This document shows, piece by piece, positions 23,321-30,916 of a stretch of DNA of 33,450 nucleotides. The DNA lies in the NCBI GenBank assembly GCA_031401035.1, contig JANNRA010000022.1, forward strand, positions 1 to 33,450, in the 5' to 3' direction. A program made the translations under genes and the position numbers. Below the pieces are notes generated by a model. It searched no databases. It was not told where the DNA came from and worked only from the letters and a program-made list of their open reading frames with translations. The stretch is from JANNRA01 sp031401035. GTDB taxonomy: Bacteria; Desulfobacterota; Binatia; HRBIN30; CADEER01. Numbering within the stretch: the stretch's first letter is position 1; every line of letters starts with the position of its first letter.

Positions 23321-23354
23321 ACGCCGGCGGGAACGATCGGAAGTGCCGCGGCAA

Positions 23355-25001
23355 TCAGGGGGCGGCGGGCGGCGACTGTTTGCGCAGACAGGCCTGATAG
23401 TGGGCACTCAGGGGCCGGAATCGCGAGCCCTCGAGCGCCCGCTCCAGGCCACCGAACCAGCCCAGCAGGAGGCTGGGAACCGAGTCGGGCAGAAAGGTGA
23501 AGTACTGCGTGTCGGCGGTGAGCCACTGCGCGCCGCGCACCTCGGGCAGGGCCGTCGGCAGGATCCAGCGCTCGTTGCCCTCGTCGATGCGATTGAGCAG
23601 CGGGAACAGGTAGCCCATGTACCAGCGGAACAGCGGGTTGCGGGTGTTGATCTCGTGCAGCAGGAACAGGCCGCCGGGGCGCAGGACGCGGACGATCTCC
23701 TGCAGCGTGCGCTCCTGGGCGCCCGGGCCGAGCAAGTGATGGATGGCGTTGATGCTGTACACGAAGTCGTAGCGCGCGTCGGCGACGGGCAGCGCCTGCG
23801 CGTCGGCCTGCACGACGCCGCCGGCGCGGCCCAGGTGGACGGCGGCCTGGCGCAGCTGCCCGACCGAGTAGTCGGTGCCGTCGACGTCGTAGCCGCGCGC
23901 ACGCATGGCGCGCAGGTACCAGCCCTGGCCGCAGCCGAGATCGAGGCCGCGGGCGCCGGCCGTGATGCCGTGCGCCTGCAGCGTCCGGTGCATGTGCGCG
24001 ACCTTGCTGGCCAGCAGGCGGTCGCGCACGTGCGCCGGAATCTCGCCCTCGTACGCCCAGGCGATCTCGTCGAAGTGCGCCTCCGTCTCGCCGCGGATGA
24101 TGCGCGCCAGGCGCCGGCGGAAGGCCACCAGCGCGGCGAGTCCGAGGACGACGGCGAACCACGCGGTGCCGGCCCGGTAGACGAGGATCGCCAGCACGCC
24201 GGTGTGTGCCGGAACGCCGGCGAGCGTCAGTTCGTGGATCATCGTGGAGCCGGTCACCGAGACGCCGAGCGGCAGGCCGGTGACGCCGCCGAGCAGCGTG
24301 CCGCTGGCAAAGGCGCGCAGGGCGACCGCGCCGGCAACCGGGGCCGAGAGGAGCCCGAGCGTCGCGAACAACGCGATCACCGGCAGGATCCAGGCCACGG
24401 CGGTGGTGCCAAGCGCGCCAAGGGCCACCCAACCGGCGGTCGAGGGGGAGTTCGCCGGCAGGGCGAAGCGGAACAGCAGGGCCGTTCCAACCCCCAGCGC
24501 CAGGACCGCGGCAGCACCCCATCCTCCATGATACGAGGCGAGCAGTGCGCAGCCGAGAACGCCGGCGTCGAGCCCGCGTTCGATCAGCCAGATGCGCACC
24601 AGGTAGGTGGCGGGCGTGCGGAAGCGCTTGCGAATCAACACCACGCGCACCAACTCGGCGAGGAAGAAGGGGCTGATGATCGCCGGCAGGGTGGCCAGGT
24701 AGACGGCCAGGCTGTCACGCGTGATGAGCTGCGGGGTGTAGCGCCGGATGAGGAAGTGCCAGCGGAACCAGCGCGTCATCACGTTCAGGACGGTGAACGC
24801 GACGCAGATCAGCAGGCTCGCCACGGCTGGGGCGGAGAACAGCGCGTCGTGCAGATCCGGAAACTGCGCGGCGGCGATCCACAGGCCGGTGCTCAGGGCG
24901 CCCGCGCCGAGGACCAACAGCGGCAGCAGCAGCAGCAGTGTACGGTCGCGCGCCCGACGTCGACCCGCGCGGGGCCCCTGCTGATCCCTATTCAAGCACA
25001 C
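23355..25001 (-). CDS. UPF0104 flippase-like membrane domain fused to a SAM methyltransferase
   Basis: A 548-residue two-domain protein. Residues 1-298 hold about eight transmembrane helices of the lysylphosphatidylglycerol-synthase membrane-domain type (UPF0104), including FLAELVRVVLIRKRF and RIWLIERGLDAGVLG. Members of that family move or modify lipids and lipid-linked glycans. Residues 305-548 form a class I methyltransferase: LDLGCGQGWYLR (353-364), the acidic D377 in GTDYS, FVYSINAIHHLLGPG and LRPGGLFLLHEINTRNP. The start is GTG at 25001, directly after GAGGA; the TTG two codons further has better spacing. It is divergent from a GT-C-like membrane protein, which suggests a shared lipid or glycan pathway. 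The methyl acceptor is unknown. Confidence 0.86.
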   Translation of the reverse strand: MCLNRDQQGPRAGRRRARDRTLLLLLPLLVLGAGALSTGLWIAAAQFPDLHDALFSAPAVASLLICVAFTVLNVMTRWFRWHFLIRRYTPQLITRDSLAVYLATLPAIISPFFLAELVRVVLIRKRFRTPATYLVRIWLIERGLDAGVLGCALLASYHGGWGAAAVLALGVGTALLFRFALPANSPSTAGWVALGALGTTAVAWILPVIALFATLGLLSAPVAGAVALRAFASGTLLGGVTGLPLGVSVTGSTMIHELTLAGVPAHTGVLAILVYRAGTAWFAVVLGLAALVAFRRRLARIIRGETEAHFDEIAWAYEGEIPAHVRDRLLASKVAHMHRTLQAHGITAGARGLDLGCGQGWYLRAMRARGYDVDGTDYSVGQLRQAAVHLGRAGGVVQADAQALPVADARYDFVYSINAIHHLLGPGAQERTLQEIVRVLRPGGLFLLHEINTRNPLFRWYMGYLFPLLNRIDEGNERWILPTALPEVRGAQWLTADTQYFTFLPDSVPSLLLGWFGGLERALEGSRFRPLSAHYQACLRKQSPPAAP

Positions 25002-25065
25002 TCCTCACGTGTCGGGCGGCGCGCCGTGGGTCGAGGCGGCACCCCGCAACCGGCGCATCGTGTCA

Positions 25066-25110
25066 CGCCGTCCTGACGGCGACAAGGCGCGCATCGGCGC
25101 GCATCGGCGC
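25066..25110. promoter_or_regulatory. Dyad and tandem repeat in the divergent promoter region
   Basis: CGCCGTC-CT-GACGGCG (25066-25081) is a perfect 7-base dyad with a two-base spacer. Ten bases further, GCATCGGCGC occurs twice in tandem (25091-25110). Both lie in the 172-base gap between the divergent flippase-methyltransferase and GT-C-like genes. They could be a shared operator or an RNA stem. No other structure is apparent in this gap. Confidence 0.35.
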
Positions 25111-25173
25111 TTGCGCGGTCACCGCCGCGCCGATAGGAACCAGGGCTCCTGCGAGGCCTGCTGGGGACTGTGT

Positions 25174-26655
25174 ATGTCGCCTCACGATGGTCGTAGGCAG
25201 TTCGTCGCGGCGGCCGTGGTGGCTGCGGTGCTGCTCGTCTACTGCGCCGTGCGCTACGGCGACGCGGTCGGCATGTTCTTCTTCCTCGACGACTTCTGGG
25301 TGATGCGCGACGCCGACGCCGCCTATCGCAGCCCGGCGCTGTCGCTGCTGGAGTTCTTCAAGCCCTCGCACAACGGCCTGATGCTCTACCGGCCGCTGAG
25401 CACCGTCGGCTACTTCTCCCTGCTGCGCCAGCTCTTCGGCCTCGATGCGAGCGCCTACCACGCCTTCCACGTGCTGCTGTTCGCCTGCAACGGCTTCCTG
25501 GTGGCGGCCATCGTTCGCGCCCTGACGCTGTCGTGGGGCTGGGGCCTGGCCGCCGGCCTGCTGTACGCCGCCGCGCCGGGCCACATGCTGGCGGTGTACT
25601 GGATCGGCGCGGCGACGATGACGGTCACGGCCGCCGTGGTGCTGCTCAGCCTGCTGTGGTGGCTGCATGCGCCGGCGCGCTGGCGCGGCGCCGGGGCCGC
25701 CGCGCTGCAGGTGGTGGCGCTGCTGTGCAGCGAACACGCCGCCGTCGTGCCGGCCCTGCTCGCCTGGCTGATGGTGTTCGGGCCGCGGCCCGCGACGCTG
25801 CGCGAGACCGTCCGGGCGGTGCTGGCGCCGGCGGCGGTGACCGGCATCTATCTCGCGGCCAAACTGGCGTACTTCCTGGTCGCCGGGTTCCCGCATGGCG
25901 GCTACGCGCCGGCGGCCGACCCCTCGGCCTGGGTGGAGAACATCGGTCGCTTTGCGATCGCCACCGGCAGCGGTCCGACGCTGCTGCTGACCTCGCCCCA
26001 GGCGCCCTTCGCGGTCGGCGTGACGCTGCTCGCCGCGCTCGTGGCGCTCGGCGTGCGGGCGCGCCGGCGCGGCGGCGGGTCCCGGCTGCCGGCGCTGGGG
26101 CTGGCCCTGTTCGTCACCGCCCTGCTGCCGGTGCTGCCGCTGACGCAACACTATTTCAGCTACTTCATCGGCGTCGCGGCGCTGGGCATGGCGATCGCCG
26201 TCGTCGGCGCCTGCCGCGCCGTGCCGCGCGGCGGCGGGGCGATCGCGGCGGTGCTGGTGGCCGCCGCGCTGGCGACGGACCCGGCCACCTGCGAGCGGGC
26301 GGGGCGCGGTGAACCCGGCGTCAAGCTCCTGCTCGGCGTCCAGGCCAGCAGCCGCGACCTGGTCCGTAGTCTCGACCAAACGGCCCGCCTTCTGCCCGAG
26401 GGTCGCTTCGTGCATGTTCCCGACTCGCCGCTGAACATGTCGGTGATCGGATTCGGCGGCGCCCAGCGCGTCTTCTTCGATCCGCCGATCCTGGTCCACT
26501 ACGGCACCGGGCCGCCGCCGGCCTGGGACCCGAACCCCGTGTCGCTGCTACCGCCCCAGGCCAATATTCCCGTGCCCGGCCGGAGTGCCGCCTGGGACTG
26601 GCTGCGACGCGCCGGCACGACGCTGCACCAACCGTGGGCCGCGGGCTGCCGCTGA
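25174..26655 (+). CDS. Polytopic membrane protein, GT-C glycosyltransferase-like
   Basis: A 493-residue integral membrane protein with roughly ten hydrophobic helices and a C-terminal extracytoplasmic part of about 100 residues. The first loop carries FFFLDDFWVMRDA, with D39-D40, the position where GT-C enzymes of the PMT/ArnT type keep their catalytic acid. Further marks are LYRPLSTVGYFSLL and LLYAAAPGHMLAVYWIG. GT-C enzymes transfer sugars from polyprenyl carriers on the outer face of the membrane. The similarity is topological, so an O-antigen or other uncharacterised membrane role is also possible. I chose the ATG at 25174 because the frame upstream to 25009 has no membrane-protein character. 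It faces the flippase-like fusion gene. Confidence 0.78.
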   Translation: MSPHDGRRQFVAAAVVAAVLLVYCAVRYGDAVGMFFFLDDFWVMRDADAAYRSPALSLLEFFKPSHNGLMLYRPLSTVGYFSLLRQLFGLDASAYHAFHVLLFACNGFLVAAIVRALTLSWGWGLAAGLLYAAAPGHMLAVYWIGAATMTVTAAVVLLSLLWWLHAPARWRGAGAAALQVVALLCSEHAAVVPALLAWLMVFGPRPATLRETVRAVLAPAAVTGIYLAAKLAYFLVAGFPHGGYAPAADPSAWVENIGRFAIATGSGPTLLLTSPQAPFAVGVTLLAALVALGVRARRRGGGSRLPALGLALFVTALLPVLPLTQHYFSYFIGVAALGMAIAVVGACRAVPRGGGAIAAVLVAAALATDPATCERAGRGEPGVKLLLGVQASSRDLVRSLDQTARLLPEGRFVHVPDSPLNMSVIGFGGAQRVFFDPPILVHYGTGPPPAWDPNPVSLLPPQANIPVPGRSAAWDWLRRAGTTLHQPWAAGCR

Positions 26656-26734
26656 GCGGAGATCGCGTACTCCCGTGTGCGGCGCGCGCCGATGCCGGCC
26701 CCGCCGCGTCCGTGGCGATCACCAGGTGCGGGGA

Positions 26735-27502
26735 TCAGTAGAGATCCGGCCGCAGCAGCGCGTCCGTGCCGCCGTCGACGAAGAGCACGCTGCCGCAGGC
26801 GAAGCGCGCCGCGGGGCCGAGCAGGAAGACGACCGCGGCGGCGATATCGTCCGGCGCGCCGGGGCCGCCGGTCGGCACCGGGAAGCCGCGGATGGCGGGG
26901 CCGAAGATCGGATGGTCGAGGCCGCCCTGCAACAGCGGTGTCAGCACCGCGCCGGGTGCGACGGCGTTGAGGCGGATGCCGGCGCCGGCCCACTCGGCCG
27001 CCGGCGCGGCGCGGCGCAGCCAGCGCGTCAGGGCGCGTTTCGAGCCGGCGTAGACCTGCTGACTGGCCATCGTCACGGTCAGGGCGCGGGCCGCGGCCTC
27101 GTCGCCGGCGAGGCAGGCATCGACCAGGGCCGCGTCGTCGTTCGGCACCGACAGGGCGTTCGACGCGATCGCCACCGCCGCCGGCCGCGGCGCGGCCGCC
27201 AAGGGGCCGCGCAGGCCGGCGAGCAGCACCTGCGCCCCGAAGTAGTTGACGGCGACGATGGCCGCCGCGTCGGGCACGTGCGGGCCGATGCCGGCGCAGG
27301 CGACGAGGCCGTCGAGGCGCCCGGCGGCGGCGGCCTCGATCGCGGCGACGGCGGCGGCGCGGCCCGCCGGCGTCGCCAGGTCGGCGATGATCTCGGCGTC
27401 GCGTACGTCGACGCCGATGACGCGCGCCCCATCGCGTTCGCAGCGGGCGCGAATGGCGGCGCCGATGCCGGACGCCGCGCCGGTGACAGCGATCACCCGC
27501 AT
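26735..27502 (-). CDS. Short-chain dehydrogenase/reductase, 3-alpha-HSD-like
   Basis: A 255-residue NAD(P)-dependent oxidoreductase. The cofactor motif is TGAASGIG (7-14), D32 after beta-2 favours NAD(H), and the catalytic Tyr151 and Lys155 lie in VYAGSKRAL, with Ser114 in AIASNALS as the probable third residue. The insertion before the tyrosine (NDDAALVDACLAGDEAAARA) resembles 3-alpha-hydroxysteroid dehydrogenase/carbonyl reductase members. The C-terminus GSVLFVDGGTDA is typical. The expected reaction is interconversion of a secondary alcohol and ketone. It is the last gene of a three-gene set with a cysteine-synthase-like and an NTF2-like gene, 16 bases downstream of the latter. The substrate is unknown. 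Confidence 0.9.
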   Translation of the reverse strand: MRVIAVTGAASGIGAAIRARCERDGARVIGVDVRDAEIIADLATPAGRAAAVAAIEAAAAGRLDGLVACAGIGPHVPDAAAIVAVNYFGAQVLLAGLRGPLAAAPRPAAVAIASNALSVPNDDAALVDACLAGDEAAARALTVTMASQQVYAGSKRALTRWLRRAAPAAEWAGAGIRLNAVAPGAVLTPLLQGGLDHPIFGPAIRGFPVPTGGPGAPDDIAAAVVFLLGPAARFACGSVLFVDGGTDALLRPDLY

Positions 27503-27518
27503 GCCCGCCCCCGCCGCC

Positions 27519-27914
27519 TCAGGCCCAGAACTCGTCGACTGCATAAAGGTCCCATACATACTCCCACACTTCGACCACCTGGCCGGCGACGAGCCGCAGA
27601 CGCAGGCAGGTCGGGTTGTCGAGCGTCTTGCCGTCACGCGCGCCGTGACCGCGGAAACAGACGACGGCCTGCGCGTCGTCGGCCAGCACCAGCTCCAGGT
27701 CGAGGTGGAAGCTGCCGCCGCTCAGCGCCTGCACCTGCAGGAGAAAGGCGAGGATCGCCGCCCGGCCGCGGTGTTCGCCGACGAGGCGGCCGCTGCGGCC
27801 GGGGAAGTGCCACACGGCATCGACCGCGATGACCGCCTCGATGGCGGCGAGGTCGGCGCGCCGGAAGGCGTCGAACAGGCCGCGAATACGCTGCGCGTTG
27901 GCATGCTCGCTCAC
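27519..27914 (-). CDS. NTF2-like (SnoaL/ketosteroid isomerase-type) protein
   Basis: A 131-residue alpha+beta cone-fold protein of the NTF2 superfamily. The opening helix block ANAQRIRGLFDAFRRADLAA, the strand VDAVWHFPGRSGRLVGEHRG and the closing VAGQVVEVWEYVWDLYAVDEFW are typical of SnoaL-like or polyketide cyclase-like proteins. Such proteins serve as isomerases, cyclases or ligand-binding scaffolds. The start is GTG at 27914, overlapping the stop of the cysteine-synthase-like gene by four bases (GTGA). A GTG three codons earlier is possible. Position before an SDR gene suggests that both act on the same small substrate. Catalytic residues cannot be assigned. Confidence 0.85.
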   Translation of the reverse strand: MSEHANAQRIRGLFDAFRRADLAAIEAVIAVDAVWHFPGRSGRLVGEHRGRAAILAFLLQVQALSGGSFHLDLELVLADDAQAVVCFRGHGARDGKTLDNPTCLRLRLVAGQVVEVWEYVWDLYAVDEFWA

Positions 27915-28912
27915 GACAGCCACTCCGGCGTCGGCAGGCCACGGGCGCGCAGGTACTCGGGATTGAACAGCTTGCTCTGATAGCGGGTGCCGAGGTCGCA
28001 GAGGATGGTGACGATGACGTGCCCCGGCCCGAGCTGGCGCGCCAGGGCGATGGCGCCGGCGACGTTGGTGCCGGACGAGCCGCCGACGCAGAGGCCCTCT
28101 TCACGCAGCAGGGCGAAGACGACGCGCAGCGCGTCGGCGTCGGGCACGTGCAGCGCCAGGTCGATCGGCGCCCCCTCGAGGTTGCCGGTGACGCGGCCCT
28201 GGCCGATGCCCTCGGTGATCGACTCGCCGACGGCCCGCAGCTCGCCGTGCGTGTACCAGTTGTACAGCGCCGAGCCGGGCGGATCGGCGAGCACGATGCG
28301 CACCGACGGCTTGTGCGCCTTCAGCGCCAGGCCGACGCCGGCAAGCGTGCCGCCGGTGCCGACGGCAGCGACGAAGGCGTCGACGCGCCCCTCCGTCTGC
28401 GCCCAGATCTCGGCGCCGGTGGTGTCCTGGTGGGCGCGGCGGTTGGCGAGGTTGTCGAACTGGTTGGCCCACACCGCGCCGCACGGCTCCGACGCCGCCA
28501 GCTCCTCGGCGAGGCGGCCGGAGACACGCACGTAGTTGCCTGGATCTTTGTACGGCAGCGCCTTCACCAGGCGCAGCTCAGCGCCGCACAGGCGCAGCAT
28601 GTCCTGCTTCTCGCGACTCTGCGTCTCCGGCATGACGATGACGGTGCGGTAGCCGCGCGCGTTGGCGACCAGCGCCAGGCCGATACCGGTGTTACCGGCG
28701 GTGCCCTCGACGATGACGCCGCCCGGGCGCAGCGCGCCGCGCGCCTCGGCATCGGCGACGATGGCGCGCGCGGCGCGGTCCTTCACCGATCCGCCGGGAT
28801 TGAGGAACTCGCACTTGGCGAGGATCTCGCAGCCGGTGTCGTCCGAGGCGCGCCGCAAGCGCACCAGCGGCGTGTTGCCGATCAGGTCGACGAAGCCGTT
28901 CGGAACGCGCAT
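27911..28912 (-). CDS. PLP-dependent cysteine synthase family protein
   Basis: A 333-residue fold-type II PLP enzyme. The cofactor lysine is K44 in LNPGGSVKDRAA (37-48), the phosphate or substrate loop is EGTAGNTGIGLALVANARGY (69-88), and the PLP phosphate loop is GTGGTLAGVG. It matches the cysteine synthase group that has EGTAGNTG rather than EPTSGNTG, whose members are commonly annotated CysK but often have other substrates. The expected reaction is O-acetylserine plus sulfide to cysteine, or a related beta-replacement. No serine acetyltransferase gene is near. Start ATG at 28912; the frame stays open upstream into the opposite gene without family similarity. It leads the three-gene set with the NTF2-like and SDR genes. 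Confidence 0.9.
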   Translation of the reverse strand: MRVPNGFVDLIGNTPLVRLRRASDDTGCEILAKCEFLNPGGSVKDRAARAIVADAEARGALRPGGVIVEGTAGNTGIGLALVANARGYRTVIVMPETQSREKQDMLRLCGAELRLVKALPYKDPGNYVRVSGRLAEELAASEPCGAVWANQFDNLANRRAHQDTTGAEIWAQTEGRVDAFVAAVGTGGTLAGVGLALKAHKPSVRIVLADPPGSALYNWYTHGELRAVGESITEGIGQGRVTGNLEGAPIDLALHVPDADALRVVFALLREEGLCVGGSSGTNVAGAIALARQLGPGHVIVTILCDLGTRYQSKLFNPEYLRARGLPTPEWLS

Positions 28913-29004
28913 GCGAGGCGCGGAGCTAGCACACGGCGCCAGCCAAGTGGAGCGCGGCGCGTCAGACTTGAATCCACCCGCCACTGAGCGCAGCATCGCG
29001 ACCG

Positions 29005-29868
29005 ATGCCGCGGCTGCAACGCAAGAACTTCGCAACGCCGGACGTGGTACGCCAGTTCCCGACTGGACGTATCGACATCGTCACGCTGGACGAATTGGCC
29101 ATCGGGCGCTTCGTCTTCCAGCCGGGCTGGCGCTGGTCGAAGGATGTCGCGCCAATCACCGGCACCACCGCGTGTCGGCACCGCCATGTCGGCTACACGA
29201 TCTCGGGGCGTCTCGAGGTGCGCATGGACGATGGGACGACGATTGTCATCGAGCCGGGCGATGCCTACGAGATCCCGCCCGGACACGACGCGTGGGTGGT
29301 CGGCGACGAGCCATGGGACTCGGTCGAGTTCACCAGCGCGCGCGAGTTCGGATTGTCGCCCGAGGATCTCGGCGAGCGGGTGCTGACGACGATCCTCTTC
29401 ACCGACATCGTCTCCTCGACGTCCCATCTGGAGCGGCTCGGCGACCATGCGTGGGCCAACCTGCTCCACGAGCACAACGTGCGGATCCGTGCGGCCATGG
29501 ATCGCTACCGTGGTCGCGAGATGGGAGCGCTCGGCGACGGGTTTCTGGCGCTCTTCGACAGCGCGGCCAAGGCCGTGCACGCGGCAGCGCTCATGGATCC
29601 GGCGGTGGCCGAACTCGGCGTCCGTGTCCGCGTCGGCATCCACACCGGTGAAATCGAGATCGTCGGCGGACAGGCGCGCGGCGTCGCCGTGCATGCGGCG
29701 GCGCGGGTCGCTGGACTCGCCGGCCCCGGGGAAGTCCTCGTTTCGGGCACGACGCGTGATCTGCTCGACGGGGTTGGCCTGTCCTTCGAATCACGCGGCG
29801 AGCACGTGCTCAAAGGCCTGAGCACAGCCCGCGCGATCTTCGCCCTGCGCCGCACTCCACCTGATTGA
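29005..29868 (+). CDS. Cupin-class III nucleotide cyclase fusion protein
   Basis: A 287-residue soluble protein. Residues about 35-110 form a cupin barrel (H59 and H61 in CRHRHVGY, SGRLEVRMDDGT, PGDAYEIPPGHDAWVVG with H94). Residues about 125-285 form a class III cyclase domain: LFTDIVSSTSHLERLGDHAW with metal ligand D134, LGDGFLALF with D178, the transition-state R234 in AAARVAGLAGPGEVLVS, and RGEHVLKGL. The Lys and Asp that normally select the purine base are replaced by G174 and Q223, so ATP specificity is uncertain. The cupin may be a small-ligand or metal sensor. It is divergent from the cysteine-synthase-like gene by 92 bases. Confidence 0.88.
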   Translation: MPRLQRKNFATPDVVRQFPTGRIDIVTLDELAIGRFVFQPGWRWSKDVAPITGTTACRHRHVGYTISGRLEVRMDDGTTIVIEPGDAYEIPPGHDAWVVGDEPWDSVEFTSAREFGLSPEDLGERVLTTILFTDIVSSTSHLERLGDHAWANLLHEHNVRIRAAMDRYRGREMGALGDGFLALFDSAAKAVHAAALMDPAVAELGVRVRVGIHTGEIEIVGGQARGVAVHAAARVAGLAGPGEVLVSGTTRDLLDGVGLSFESRGEHVLKGLSTARAIFALRRTPPD

Positions 29869-29901
29869 CGGCGGGCGGTGGTGGTGGGACACAGCGCGGC
29901 G

Positions 29902-30861
29902 ATGCGCATTGTGGTGCTCGACGGACATACGCTCAATCCGGGCGACAATCCCTGGGATGCGCTGGAGAAGCTCGGCGCGCTGACCGTGTACGACCGCACG
30001 GCGCCGGCGCTGGTCGTCGAGCGCGCCGCCGCAGCGGACGTGGTGCTGACCAACAAGACGCTGCTCGACGCGGCAGCCATCGCGGCGCTGCCGCGGCTGC
30101 GTTTCGTCGCCGTGCTCGCCACCGGCTACAACGTCGTCGACGTCGCCGCGGCGCGGGGGCGCGGCGTCGCGGTGTCGAACGTGCCGGAGTATGGCACCGA
30201 CGACGTCGCCCAGCACACCCTGGCGCTCTTGCTCGAGCTCTGTCAGCGCGTCGGCGATCACGCCCGCGCCGTCGCCGACGGCGAGTGGGCGCGCCGGCCC
30301 GATTTCAGCTTCTGGCTGACGCCGCCGCGCAGCCTCGCCGGCCAGACGATCGGCCTGGTCGGCTATGGCCGCATCGGCCAGCGCGTCGCCGCCCTGGCGC
30401 GGGCGCTGGGCATGCGGGTGATGGCGAGCAGCCGCCTGGCGCGCGCCGCCGGCGCCGAGCCGCCCGACGCCTGGGTGACCATTTCCGATCTCTTCGCCGA
30501 GGCCGACGTGCTCAGTCTGCACTGCCCGCTGACCGCCGACAACGCCGCCTTCGTCGACGCGCCGCTGCTGGCGCGCGTACGGTCGCACGCGCTGCTGATC
30601 AACACCGCCCGCGGCGGCCTCATCGATGAGCCGGCGTTGGCGGCGGCCCTGCGCGAGGGCCGCCTGGCCGGCGCCGCGCTCGACGTGCTGTCGGTCGAGC
30701 CGCCGCCCGCCGACCACCCGCTGCTATCGGCGCCGAACTGCCTCATCACCCCGCACATCGCCTGGGCCAGCCTGGCGGCGCGCCGCCGCCTGATGGAGGC
30801 GACGGTGCGTAACGTCGCGGCGTTCCTGGCCGGGACGCCGATCAACGTCGTCAATCCCTGA
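29902..30861 (+). CDS. D-2-hydroxyacid dehydrogenase
   Basis: A 319-residue NAD(P)-dependent dehydrogenase of the hydroxypyruvate reductase/glycerate dehydrogenase type. The nucleotide motif is GLVGYGRIGQ (151-160). Catalytic residues are R237 (NTARGGLIDE), E266 (SVEPPP) and H285 (TPHIAWAS). The residues after beta-2 read ASSR in place of the Asp that favours NAD, which suggests NADP(H) use. The likely reaction is reduction of glyoxylate, hydroxypyruvate or another 2-keto acid. I chose ATG at 29902 because the fold begins with RIVVLDG; an in-frame GTG lies at 29878. It follows the cyclase gene by 33 bases. Confidence 0.92.
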   Translation: MRIVVLDGHTLNPGDNPWDALEKLGALTVYDRTAPALVVERAAAADVVLTNKTLLDAAAIAALPRLRFVAVLATGYNVVDVAAARGRGVAVSNVPEYGTDDVAQHTLALLLELCQRVGDHARAVADGEWARRPDFSFWLTPPRSLAGQTIGLVGYGRIGQRVAALARALGMRVMASSRLARAAGAEPPDAWVTISDLFAEADVLSLHCPLTADNAAFVDAPLLARVRSHALLINTARGGLIDEPALAAALREGRLAGAALDVLSVEPPPADHPLLSAPNCLITPHIAWASLAARRRLMEATVRNVAAFLAGTPINVVNP

Positions 30862-30916
30862 CCGCGCCCTCCATTGCCGTTGGGCATCGTCACCGCCGGC
30901 GTGGCATGGTCGCGGG

